NCBI RefSeq assembly: GCF_014655295.1 | Contig: NZ_BNBI01000007.1 | Span: forward strand, 310,001-374,000 | Source of the DNA: Streptomyces fumanus | GTDB taxonomy: Bacteria; Actinomycetota; Actinomycetes; Streptomycetales; Streptomycetaceae | Length of the DNA stretch: 64,000 nucleotides | Reading direction: 5' to 3' | Shown here: one piece after another, positions 19,721 through 27,874 of the stretch | Position numbering within the stretch: position 1 is the first letter of the stretch | Layout of the letters: every line of letters starts with the position of its first letter | Notes under the pieces: model-generated | Seen by the model: only the letters and a program-made list of their open reading frames with translations | Told to the model about the DNA's origin: nothing | Database searches by the model: none | Translations under genes and position numbers: made by a program

Positions 19721-20446
19721 TCACGCGGAGGCGGCCTCGACGGCTTCCCCGATGAAGGCGACGACGCGTCCCGGGTGGGCGAGCATCACCAGGTGGGAGG
19801 AGTCGACCTCGATGGTGGTCATGCCGGCCCGCCGGTAGCCGAAGCGCTCCACGTCCGGGTTGATCGTGCGGTCCGCGGACGACACGACGCCGAAGGACGG
19901 CTTGGTCTTCCACGCGGCGGCCGGGGCGGCCTCGGCGAACGCCTGCGCGGCGAGGGGCCGCTGGGAGACCGCGAGCACCCTGGCGAGGTCCGGGTCGACA
20001 TCCGCGGCGAAGATCGCGGGGAACTTGTCCGGCTCGACCGACACATCGGTGCCCGGGGTGTCCGAGCCCTCGACCGGGAACGGGGTGTAGACCAGGGCCG
20101 CCGCCAGGTCGGAGTCGGGGAACCGGCCCTGCAGCTCGCCCAGGCTCTCGCCGACCTCCAGGGCGTAACCCGACAGGTACACCAGGGCGCGGACGTTGTC
20201 CTCCACACCGGCCACCGTGATCACGGCGCCGCCGTAGGAGTGGCCCACCAGGACGACCGGGCCGTCGATCTGCCGTACGACGGAGGCGATGTAGGCCGCG
20301 TCGCCGAGGAGGCTGCGATTGGGGACGGCCGGTGCGACCACCTTCAGGCCGCGCTTCAGCAGCCCGGGGATGACGGCGGCGTAGCTGGAGGCGTCGGCGA
20401 ACGCCCCGTGCACCAGGACGACGGTGGGCTGCTCGGAACGGGACAT
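19721..20446 (-). CDS. Alpha/beta hydrolase (cytoplasmic paralogue)
   Basis: This 241-residue hydrolase starts at ATG 20446 and has no signal peptide. Motifs are VVLVHGAFADASSYAAV, GHSYGGAV (Ser nucleophile) and a final VDSSHLVML (His). It is clearly a paralogue of the exported enzyme just downstream, and a 41-base gap separates the two. The pair probably arose by duplication, with one copy gaining a signal peptide. The substrate is unknown. Confidence 0.88.
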   Translation of the reverse strand: MSRSEQPTVVLVHGAFADASSYAAVIPGLLKRGLKVVAPAVPNRSLLGDAAYIASVVRQIDGPVVLVGHSYGGAVITVAGVEDNVRALVYLSGYALEVGESLGELQGRFPDSDLAAALVYTPFPVEGSDTPGTDVSVEPDKFPAIFAADVDPDLARVLAVSQRPLAAQAFAEAAPAAAWKTKPSFGVVSSADRTINPDVERFGYRRAGMTTIEVDSSHLVMLAHPGRVVAFIGEAVEAASA

Positions 20447-20498
20447 GATCGGACTCGTTTCTCTTCGAAGACGGAGGAAGGTGCTCGGCCACGACGCG

Positions 20499-20538
20499 CG
20501 GAAGGCGGCCGGCCGACCGGTCGGCCGACCGCCTTCCG
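20499..20538 (-). terminator. Near-perfect 40-base palindrome between hydrolase genes
   Basis: Two 20-base arms (20499-20518 and 20519-20538) pair with one mismatch and no loop. The palindrome lies just after the stop of the reverse-strand esterase at 20557. It can act as a terminator for that gene; a dyad operator for the downstream pair is the alternative. Confidence 0.55.
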
Positions 20539-20556
20539 CCGTGCGGGCCCGCGAGG

Positions 20557-21525
20557 TCAGGCGTGCAGCGCGTCGCGCAGGGTGCGGGTCGCCGTGGTGA
20601 TCGCCAGCTCGGCGCCGTACGTCTCGCGCAGGGCGTTGAGCATCACGAAGTCGTGGATGACGCCCCCGACCCGCAGGGCGGTGACGGCGACCCCGGCCCC
20701 GCGCAGCTTCGCGGCGTACGCCTCGCCCTCGTCGCGCAGCACGTCGGCCTCGGCGGTGATGACCAGCGCCGGGGGCAGCCCGGTGAGCTGCTCGGTGGTG
20801 GCGCGCAGCGGGGAGGCGGTGATCTCGGCGCGCTGGGCCTCGTCGGTCGTGTACTGGTCCCAGAACCACTGCATGCCGTCGCGGCGCAGGAAGTACCCTT
20901 CCGCGAACTGGTGGTAGGAGCCGGTGTCGAAGCTGGCGTCGGTGACCGGGTAGAACAGCACCTGCTGCACCAGGGGGACATCGCCGCGTTCCTTGGCCAT
21001 CAGGGTCAGCGCCGCGCTCATGTTGCCGCCGACCGAGTCGCCGGCCACCGCCAGGCGCGAGGCGTCCAGGCCCTTGGCGGCACCCTCCCGCACGATCCAC
21101 CGGGCGACGGCGTAGTTCTGCTCGATCGCCACCGGGTAGCGGACCTCGGGCGAGAGGTCGTACTCGGGGAAGACCACGGCCGCCCCGGCGCCGACGGCGA
21201 GTTCGCGGACCAGGCGGTCGTGGGTGTGGGCGTTGCCGAAGACCCAGCCGGCCCCGTGGATGTAGAGGACCACCGGCAGGGTGCCCTCGGCGCCCGCGGG
21301 CCGGACGATCCGGGCCCGTACGGAACCGGTGGGGCCGCCCTCGACGGTGACCCACTCCTCGTCCACCGCGGGCTTGGCGACCTCCCCGGACTGCACCTGG
21401 TCCACCGTCTTGCGTCCCTCGACCGGGCCCAGGTCGGCCAGGTAGGGCGGGGTGTCGGTGGCCTCGGCGAACGCGGCGGCGGCCGGTTCCAGGACCGGCG
21501 TGACCGGCTCGAAGGCGTGAGACAT
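20557..21525 (-). CDS. HSL-family esterase/lipase
   Basis: This 322-residue hormone-sensitive-lipase (family IV) esterase starts at ATG 21525, with CAGGAG in front. The oxyanion motif is YIHGAGWVFG, a variant of HGGG. The nucleophile elbow is GDSVGGN, the acid lies in ITAEADVLRDEG, and the His in GGVIHDFVML. This family cleaves short acyl esters. It probably heads the three-hydrolase reverse-strand group, although the large palindrome behind it may limit read-through. Confidence 0.9.
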   Translation of the reverse strand: MSHAFEPVTPVLEPAAAAFAEATDTPPYLADLGPVEGRKTVDQVQSGEVAKPAVDEEWVTVEGGPTGSVRARIVRPAGAEGTLPVVLYIHGAGWVFGNAHTHDRLVRELAVGAGAAVVFPEYDLSPEVRYPVAIEQNYAVARWIVREGAAKGLDASRLAVAGDSVGGNMSAALTLMAKERGDVPLVQQVLFYPVTDASFDTGSYHQFAEGYFLRRDGMQWFWDQYTTDEAQRAEITASPLRATTEQLTGLPPALVITAEADVLRDEGEAYAAKLRGAGVAVTALRVGGVIHDFVMLNALRETYGAELAITTATRTLRDALHA

Positions 21526-21619
21526 GGGAACTCCTGAGAGGTCGTGAACGGGCCGGACCGGCCGGCGGTGCGTCCCACCGGACGCGTGGGTCCAGGGGGC
21601 ACCGGCCACGCTACGGCGG

Positions 21620-23179
21620 TCACGCCGGCGGTCTTGCGTCCCCGCGCACGCGCTCTGTCCTCACCGCGCACCCGGGCGACCGGTGTGCTTCCGGGCAGGC
21701 CGCGGGGCGGGGAGCCGGTCCGCGGTGGCGGACGTAGACGGTGACGCGCGCCCCGCTGACCCGGACCGTTCCGGCCGCGCGGAAGTGGCGCCGCAGGGTG
21801 CCCGTCTTCGCCCGCTCCCGGGGGCCGGCCAGGGAGTGCGCACCCGTCGCCTGGACCACCACGATCCGGTCGAAGGCCAGCATCCGTGCCGCGATCCGCC
21901 GGGCGGGGAGTTCGACGCCGGCGAGGGTGTCGGACGAGACGGCGTCCCGGGCCAGGGCCAGGTCGGTCAGGAACCGGGTGTCCTCGGGGTCGGCCGAGGC
22001 CAGGAACCGGTACTGGCCGGGGAGGTGGAGCAGCCCGTCGCCGGGGCGGCCGGCCGCGCGGACGGCGGCGCCGATGGCGGTGGCGTCGTTGCTGCGGCTG
22101 CCGGGCGTGCGCAGCGCGAGGCTCGGCGGGACCAGCGCGGCCAGCACGGCGACCGCCGCGACGCACGCCGTGCGGGTGGACCGCCGCCGCAGGAACCGGT
22201 CCGTCCAGGCGCCCAGCAGCAGGGCGGCCCCGATGTTGGCGTAGAGCACGTACCGGTCGACGAACAGGGGCTTGACCGGTGTGGCGAGCAGCAGCACAAG
22301 GCCCGGGAGCACCAGGATCGGCACGGCCAGCGCGGTGAGCCGTACCGGCCCCCGGGTCCCCAGCGGCACCAGGGCGCACGCCAGGCCCAGGGCCGCCACC
22401 ACCAGGAAGTAGCGCATCCGCACCGGCCCGCCGATCCAGGACACCTGCTCCGCCTGCCGCGCACTGAGCACCACCAGCGGCGACAGCCCGGCCAGCACGC
22501 CCGCGGCAGCGGCGCTCCACGCCCGCAGCACCGGCCGGGTCACCCGGGAGACGGCCAGGGTGACCCCGTGCGCGACCAGGGCCAGCACCGCGAACTCGTG
22601 CAGGAGACAGGCGGTCAGCATCAGCGAGCCGTAGACCGCCCACCGCCACCGGCCGCGCCGCGCGACGCCCGCCACGAGCGCGTACGTGGCCCAGGTGACC
22701 AGCGCGCAGACCATGGCGTACGAGCGGCCCTCCTGCGCGTACTTCTGCACCTGCGGCAGCACCGCGAACACCAGCCCGGCCAGCAGCCCGGCCCGGGGTC
22801 CGGCCAGGCGCAGCGCCAGCAGCCCGACCCCGCCCGCCGCCACCGACATGGCCAGCACGGACGGCAGCCGCAACGGCAGCAGCCCGCCGCCGAAGAGACC
22901 GAACACCCCGTGCATCACGACGTAGTACAGGGCGTGGACCAGGTCGATGTGCTGGACGGTCTGCCATATCTGGGACAGATCGCGGTGCGCGAACTGCCGG
23001 GTGACGACCTCGTCCCCCCACAGGGTGTTCTGCCGGCGGATGCCCCAGAGCCCCAGGGCGACGGAGAGCGACACGGGCGCGGCGACGACGACGGCCGTGG
23101 CGGGGCGCGCCGGCCGCCGGGCCGGTACGGCGGGGAGGACCGTGCCGGGCACGGCGGGGACACGGGTGTCGAGGGACAT
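21620..23179 (-). CDS. GT-C membrane glycosyltransferase (GT39/ArnT-like)
   Basis: This integral membrane protein of 519 residues has about ten hydrophobic segments. The first extracytoplasmic loop carries the acidic pair (NTLWGDEVVTRQFAH) expected of polyprenyl-phosphate-sugar glycosyltransferases. Such enzymes transfer a sugar from a lipid carrier to proteins or envelope polymers on the outer face of the membrane. The C-terminal soluble part is short. It is divergent from the OmpR-type regulator at 23308, and the shared gap contains tandem TGACC repeats, so it may be a target of that two-component system. Confidence 0.78.
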   Translation of the reverse strand: MSLDTRVPAVPGTVLPAVPARRPARPATAVVVAAPVSLSVALGLWGIRRQNTLWGDEVVTRQFAHRDLSQIWQTVQHIDLVHALYYVVMHGVFGLFGGGLLPLRLPSVLAMSVAAGGVGLLALRLAGPRAGLLAGLVFAVLPQVQKYAQEGRSYAMVCALVTWATYALVAGVARRGRWRWAVYGSLMLTACLLHEFAVLALVAHGVTLAVSRVTRPVLRAWSAAAAGVLAGLSPLVVLSARQAEQVSWIGGPVRMRYFLVVAALGLACALVPLGTRGPVRLTALAVPILVLPGLVLLLATPVKPLFVDRYVLYANIGAALLLGAWTDRFLRRRSTRTACVAAVAVLAALVPPSLALRTPGSRSNDATAIGAAVRAAGRPGDGLLHLPGQYRFLASADPEDTRFLTDLALARDAVSSDTLAGVELPARRIAARMLAFDRIVVVQATGAHSLAGPRERAKTGTLRRHFRAAGTVRVSGARVTVYVRHRGPAPRPAACPEAHRSPGCAVRTERVRGDARPPA

Positions 23180-23237
23180 CGGCGACGGGCCTTTCCACGG
23201 TGGGCCGGAATGCCCCCGCAGCCTGCCCGGACCTCGT

Positions 23238-23268
23238 TGACCGGCCGCTGACCCGACCTGACCGGCCG
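23238..23268. promoter_or_regulatory. Tandem TGACC direct repeats in a divergent promoter
   Basis: Three TGACC-starting units begin at 23238, 23249 and 23259. The first and third are TGACCGGCCG; the middle one is TGACCCGACC. A 10-11 base period on one face of the helix is typical for OmpR/PhoB-type regulators. The site lies between the glycosyltransferase gene and the response-regulator gene. Confidence 0.45.
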
Positions 23269-23307
23269 ATCAGGAAGGCGGCCCGGCGCTGTGCGAGGCT
23301 GCACCGC

Positions 23308-23988
23308 ATGCGCATTCTGGTGGTCGAAGACGAGGTGGACCTGGCCCGCACCCTGCACACCGGCCTGACCGCCGAGGGGTACAGCGTCGACCTCTCGCAC
23401 GACGGCCGGCAGGGGCTGTGGATGGCCCGGACCGGCGAATACGCCCTGATCGTCCTGGACTTGATGCTGCCCGGGCTCAACGGCTACAAGGTCTGCGCCC
23501 AGTTGCGCCGGGAGGGGATCGCCACTCCCATCCTGATCCTCACCGCCAAGGACGGCGACTGGGACCAGGCCGAGGCCCTGGACACGGGCGCCGACGACTA
23601 CCTGGTCAAACCCTTCTCCTACCTGGTGCTCGTCGCCCGGCTGCGGGCCCTGGTCCGGCGGGCCGCCGCGGTCGCCCCGCCGGTCCTCGCGGTGGGCGAC
23701 CTCTCGCTGGACGTCGCCGCCCGGGTCTGCCGCCGGGCCGGCACCCGGGTGGACCTCACCCCCAGGGAGTTCGCCGTGCTGGAGCTGCTGGCCCGCCGGG
23801 CGGGCCAGGCGGTCTCCAAAGCGGACCTGCTCTACCACGCGTGGCCCGACGAGGCCGAGGACCCCAACCTGGTGGAGGCGCGCGTCAGCGCCCTGCGCAA
23901 GAAGGTGGACGCCGCGTTCCGGCGGCGGTCCCTGCAGACCGTACGGGGCATCGGCTACCGGCTGGTGGACGACCGTGAACGCGACTGA
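23308..23988 (+). CDS. OmpR-family response regulator
   Basis: This is a 226-residue two-component regulator. ATG 23308 begins the receiver domain directly (MRILVVEDEVDLA). The phosphoacceptor is Asp51 (LIVLDLMLPG) and the conserved Lys is in DDYLVKPFSY. The C-terminal winged helix ends in the standard LQTVRGIGYRLV. It overlaps the kinase gene by 14 bases, giving a coupled pair. Direct repeats just upstream suggest autoregulation and control of the divergent glycosyltransferase. Confidence 0.93.
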   Translation: MRILVVEDEVDLARTLHTGLTAEGYSVDLSHDGRQGLWMARTGEYALIVLDLMLPGLNGYKVCAQLRREGIATPILILTAKDGDWDQAEALDTGADDYLVKPFSYLVLVARLRALVRRAAAVAPPVLAVGDLSLDVAARVCRRAGTRVDLTPREFAVLELLARRAGQAVSKADLLYHAWPDEAEDPNLVEARVSALRKKVDAAFRRRSLQTVRGIGYRLVDDRERD

Positions 23989-25459
23989 GCCGCGGCGCCG
24001 CCGGTGGCCGCGTTCGGTACGGGCCCGGGCGGCGCTGGCCGCCGCCCTCGCCACCGCCGTCGCCCTGGTCGCCGTCGGCTGGTGGATCCACCACGATGTC
24101 TCCCGCGAGGCCGCGAACATCGCCCGCAAGCAGGCCGAGACACAGCTCCGGACCCTCGTCGACCAGGTCGCCGAGGGGGTGGTCCCGGTGCGCCGCAACG
24201 CCGTGCCGTACGAGGTGGTCGCCGCCGGCCGGCGCTCCGCCGTCGCCTACGGCGGGGGCATGGAGTCCTACGACCCCGGCACCCGGCACGTGCTGCCCGC
24301 CCCGTCGGGGGCCGGGGACCCCGGGCTGACGACCACCCGGCCCCTGCGGCTGCCGGAGCGCCGCGACGAGCAACCCGGCGACCGGTTCGGCCGGGCGGGC
24401 GGCACCTACCTGGTCATGTTCACCGACCTCGGCGCCGACGACCTGACCGGCGAGGAGGCCGCCGCGCTCGGCGTCCCCGCCGGCGCCACCCTGCGCGTCT
24501 ACGTGGTGGTGCTCCCGGACACGGCCGAGGCGCTCACCAGGACCATCGACCGGCTGCTGCTGCCCGCCGGGCTGGCCGGCCTCGTCCTGACCGCCGCCGT
24601 CGCCTACTTCGCCGTACGGATCGCGCTGCGGCCGGTCGAGGCCATCCGGGTCCTCACCGCCTCGGTCACCCCGAGCGACCCCCGCGAACGCGTCACCGTC
24701 CCCGCCACGGGACACGAGATCACCGCCCTGGCCACCACCATCAACACCACCCTGCACCGTCTGGAGCAGGCCGCCGCGCAGCAGCGCCGCTTCGTCGCGG
24801 ACGCCGCCCACGAACTGCGCAGCCCGCTCGCCACCCTGCTGGCCAGCCTGGAGGTCGCCCTCGCCTACCCGGACCGCACCGACTGGCCCGCCACGGCCAC
24901 CACCGCCGCCCGGCAGACCCGCCGCCTCCAGGCCCTCGCCGAGGACCTGCTGCTCCTCGCCCGCCTCGACACCCGCGCCCCCGGGGCGGGCGCCGCAGCC
25001 GTCGACCTCGCCGCCCTGGCCGCCCGGCTGACCGAGCAGTACCCGCCTGCCGACCGGCCGTTGACCCTCACCTGCGACGGCGCCGCCCCCGCGTACGTCC
25101 GGGGGAACCCGGACGAGCTGGAACGGCTGCTGCGCAACCTCGTCGACAACGCCGTCCGGCACGCCGCCCACCGCGTCCAGCTCACCGTCCGCGACGAGGA
25201 CGACCGGACCGTCCTCACCGTGCACGACGACGGGCCGGGCGTGCCCCCCGAGGACGCCGAGCGCGTCTTCGAACGCTTCGTCCGGCTCGACGACGCCCGC
25301 TCCCGCGACCACGGCGGCACCGGCCTGGGCCTGGCCATCGCCCGCGACCTGGCCCACCGCCACGGCGGCACCCTCACCCTCACCCCCCGCACCCTGGGGG
25401 CCTGCTTCGAGCTGCGCCTTCCGCGGGCCCCCGCCCCGGACGACACCGGCGGGACGTGA
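23975..25459 (+). CDS. Sensor histidine kinase, partner of the OmpR regulator
   Basis: This is a 494-residue membrane kinase starting at GTG 23975 inside the end of the regulator gene. The first helix is at about residues 18-40, followed by an extracytoplasmic sensor and a second helix at about 190-212. Next come HAMP, HisKA (AAHELRSPLATLL, phosphorylated His at about 279) and a HATPase domain with NLVDNAVRHA, DDGPGVP and GGTGLGLAIA. The ligand is unknown. Its 3' end is only 8 bases from the convergent PucR gene. Confidence 0.93.
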   Translation: MNATEPRRRRWPRSVRARAALAAALATAVALVAVGWWIHHDVSREAANIARKQAETQLRTLVDQVAEGVVPVRRNAVPYEVVAAGRRSAVAYGGGMESYDPGTRHVLPAPSGAGDPGLTTTRPLRLPERRDEQPGDRFGRAGGTYLVMFTDLGADDLTGEEAAALGVPAGATLRVYVVVLPDTAEALTRTIDRLLLPAGLAGLVLTAAVAYFAVRIALRPVEAIRVLTASVTPSDPRERVTVPATGHEITALATTINTTLHRLEQAAAQQRRFVADAAHELRSPLATLLASLEVALAYPDRTDWPATATTAARQTRRLQALAEDLLLLARLDTRAPGAGAAAVDLAALAARLTEQYPPADRPLTLTCDGAAPAYVRGNPDELERLLRNLVDNAVRHAAHRVQLTVRDEDDRTVLTVHDDGPGVPPEDAERVFERFVRLDDARSRDHGGTGLGLAIARDLAHRHGGTLTLTPRTLGACFELRLPRAPAPDDTGGT

Positions 25460-25467
25460 AAGCCCCT

Positions 25468-26676
25468 TTACTCGCCGGCGCCGCGGGAGAGCAGGTGCAG
25501 GGCGCGCAGCGAGGCTTCCAGGGCGAAGCGGTGGTCGGGGTCGGCGAGGCGGTCGCCCAGCAGGGCGTCCAGGTTGCGCAGGCGGTACCGGACGGTCTGC
25601 GCGTGCACCCCCAGCAGTTCGCCGACCTGTTCCGCCGGGGCCCGCGTGGAGACGTGCACCCGCAGGGTCTCCACGAGCCGGTCGCGGCGGCTGGCCGGGA
25701 GGTCGTCGATCGGGGCCAGCTCCCCGGCCGCGATGTGCGACACCAGCGCCGGGTCCGACAGCAGCCACAGCGTCACCAGGTGGTCCGCGCAGCGCACCAC
25801 GGGGGCGTCGGCCACCACTCCCTCGTCGATCAGGTTCAGCACGCGGCGCGCCCAGCGCAGGGAGTCGGCCGCCTGCGCCAGGGGCACGGTCAGCCCCAGC
25901 ACGGCGTGGCAGTCGCCCAGCGCGGCGTCCAGCATGGCCAGGCGCTCCGGGGTGAGGCCGCCGGGCACCAGCAGGTGCGGCTGCGGGACGTCCAGGTCGA
26001 ACAGCACGTCGTCGGCCAGCCCCGCCTCCAGGTGTTCGGGGACCGGGGAGCGCAGGGCGACCAGGGTGACCTCGGCGGGCAGGTGCCAGGCGGCGGCCTC
26101 GCAGAGCCCGGTGAGGGTCTGGGGCAGCGGGGGAGCGGCCAGGATGAGGTGGAGCAGCCGCCGGCGCCGCGCCGGCACCTCGGAGAAGGCCCGCGACTGC
26201 ACTTCGACGTAGCCCTCGCGGGAGATCCGCTCCAGTTCGTCGACGTAGGCGAACAGCGCGTCGGCGAAGGCGAGGATCAGGGCGGGGGAGAGCTGGTACT
26301 GCTGGCCCAGCGCCTTCGCGCGGCGCAGGGCGATGCGGGCGCCGAGCCGGTACGCGCCCTGCAGGGTGTCCAGTTCGCGGCCCTCGTAGGCTTCCACGCG
26401 GCCGAACTTGCGCAGCAGTTCGTCGCGGAGCACCGCGTTCTTGCCGGGGTCGGCGACGCGGTCCACGAAGGCGTACAGGGCCTGCTCGACGCCCTGCCGG
26501 ATGGCGGCGGCGTAGGGGCCGTTGAGCAACCGCCCGTACACCGGGTAGGCCCTGGTGACCTCGGCGCCGATCTCCTGCAGGAGCCCGGGTAACTCGGGTC
26601 TCATGAAGGCGGCGAACTCCTTGGGAAGGGGTTCGAGCGGTTCACCGACGTCCGGCGGTCGCGTGCTTGAAGCCAT
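25468..26676 (-). CDS. PucR-type transcriptional regulator
   Basis: This is a 402-residue regulator. ATG 26676 is favoured by AAGGGA 8 bases upstream. The N-terminal half is an all-helical domain typical of actinobacterial PucR/CdaR proteins (DELLRKFGRVEAYEGRELD). The C-terminus carries the PucR helix-turn-helix (LGVHAQTVRYRLRNLDALLG, about residues 360-380). Such proteins act as activators or autoregulators, often near catabolic or secreted-product genes. A perfect 15-base inverted repeat lies 37 bases upstream of the start codon and may be its operator. The target genes are unknown. Confidence 0.85.
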   Translation of the reverse strand: MASSTRPPDVGEPLEPLPKEFAAFMRPELPGLLQEIGAEVTRAYPVYGRLLNGPYAAAIRQGVEQALYAFVDRVADPGKNAVLRDELLRKFGRVEAYEGRELDTLQGAYRLGARIALRRAKALGQQYQLSPALILAFADALFAYVDELERISREGYVEVQSRAFSEVPARRRRLLHLILAAPPLPQTLTGLCEAAAWHLPAEVTLVALRSPVPEHLEAGLADDVLFDLDVPQPHLLVPGGLTPERLAMLDAALGDCHAVLGLTVPLAQAADSLRWARRVLNLIDEGVVADAPVVRCADHLVTLWLLSDPALVSHIAAGELAPIDDLPASRRDRLVETLRVHVSTRAPAEQVGELLGVHAQTVRYRLRNLDALLGDRLADPDHRFALEASLRALHLLSRGAGE

Positions 26677-26712
26677 GAGTGCCGTCCCTTGCTCTCCGGT
26701 GCCCACGGTGCA

Positions 26713-26756
26713 CCGGTCGTGTGTCCCGGGTCTTCACGGAAGGGACACACGACCGG
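26713..26756. repeat. Perfect 15-base inverted repeat upstream of the PucR gene
   Basis: Arm 26713-26727 (CCGGTCGTGTGTCCC) is exactly complementary to 26742-26756, with a 14-base spacer. It lies between the stop of the secreted-protein gene at 26889 and the PucR start. It could be an operator or a transcription terminator. Confidence 0.6.
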
Positions 26757-26888
26757 ACCTGAGGTACGCGTGTCTCGGCTGCTGAAGCTAAGACAACTTC
26801 GGTGCGACGTACACAGTCCGTGCACATTTCGGTGCCGGGCGGCGTGACAACGCTGCCGGGACGGCCGAGAATCGCCGTCCCCGGCCGG

Positions 26889-27836
26889 CTAGCCGACGGC
26901 GGAGTGCCAGTTCTGCGAGAGGCGCTTGCCGGCGTCGGGGGCGAAGGTGCCGGGGGCGGTGAGACCGGCGAGGTGGGTCCGGGTGTCGTTGAGGGTCAGG
27001 CTGTTGTTCCCGGCGGGGGAGGGCAGCCCGGTCTTGGCGTTGACCGCCGCGTCGATCAGGCCGAGCAGGCCCAGTCCGCAGCCGCTGGCGCCGGGCACGG
27101 CGAAGGTGCTGTCGTTCTGCGTGGCCCCGGTGAGGTTGATGCGGCTCATCTCGCCGTCCTCGGCGACCGTGCCGTCACCCCGGAAGAACGACATGCCGAA
27201 CTCGGGGAACTGCCGGTTCTCCGGGCGCAGGACGACCGGGTTGGCCGCGGTGCCGATGTAGCACTTGCTGCCGAGGAAGGGGTTCTCCAGGTGGATGCGG
27301 ACCGGTATGGCCACGATCGGCTGGTCGGTGAGGATGCCGGCGGTCTGGTCGAAGGCGTAGGGGGTGCCGACGGACTCCACCGTCGCGGTGATCTTGTTGA
27401 GGGTGCTGTTGTTGAGCTGCTCGCAGATGGCGGTGATCGCGGGCACGTTGCTCGGGCACATCAGCCCCAGCAGTCCGCCGGGGACGGTCGCGGAGTCGGC
27501 GACGAGGGCACCGCCGGAGGGGGCCACCACCGTACTGGTGCCGTCGGAGTTCTGCACGACGCCGATCTGGAGGTTGGTCCGGCCCGTGGTCACGGTGGTC
27601 TTGCCCAGTTTGATCGAGCCGCTCGGCGAGGTGGACACCACGCACTGCGGGGTGCGGGCCAGGCCGTCGGCGGCGAGCATGGCCGGGGCGTCCACGGGAC
27701 AGCGGGTGAAGGGCGCCCACTCGCCGTTCGGTACGGCCGCCGCCGCGGTGGCGGTGCCCATGGCGGCGAACGCGCCCAGGGCGGTGCCGACAGCGGTGGC
27801 GGTGGTGGCGACTCTGGCGCCTAGGGGGAACCGCAT
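26889..27836 (-). CDS. Secreted protein of unknown function
   Basis: This is an exported protein of 315 residues. ATG 27836 is chosen because GGAAGG sits 7 bases upstream; another ATG lies directly before it. A signal peptide (TAVGTALGAFAAMGTATAAAA) leads into a beta-rich, Cys-containing mature part without catalytic motifs I recognise. It is the last of three secreted-protein genes on this strand facing away from the Mce operon. The grouping suggests an envelope or lipid-related role, which is inference only. Confidence 0.75.
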   Translation of the reverse strand: MRFPLGARVATTATAVGTALGAFAAMGTATAAAAVPNGEWAPFTRCPVDAPAMLAADGLARTPQCVVSTSPSGSIKLGKTTVTTGRTNLQIGVVQNSDGTSTVVAPSGGALVADSATVPGGLLGLMCPSNVPAITAICEQLNNSTLNKITATVESVGTPYAFDQTAGILTDQPIVAIPVRIHLENPFLGSKCYIGTAANPVVLRPENRQFPEFGMSFFRGDGTVAEDGEMSRINLTGATQNDSTFAVPGASGCGLGLLGLIDAAVNAKTGLPSPAGNNSLTLNDTRTHLAGLTAPGTFAPDAGKRLSQNWHSAVG

Positions 27837-27874
27837 CATGTGGCCTTCCGGATCGGGGGAGAGGGAGGAAGAGA

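Noticed and set aside
19680..20492. Fusion-like 555-codon reading of the secreted hydrolase frame through its neighbour.
   Set aside because: The extension precedes a clear Tat signal peptide at ATG 19679 and is out of frame with the real neighbouring gene.
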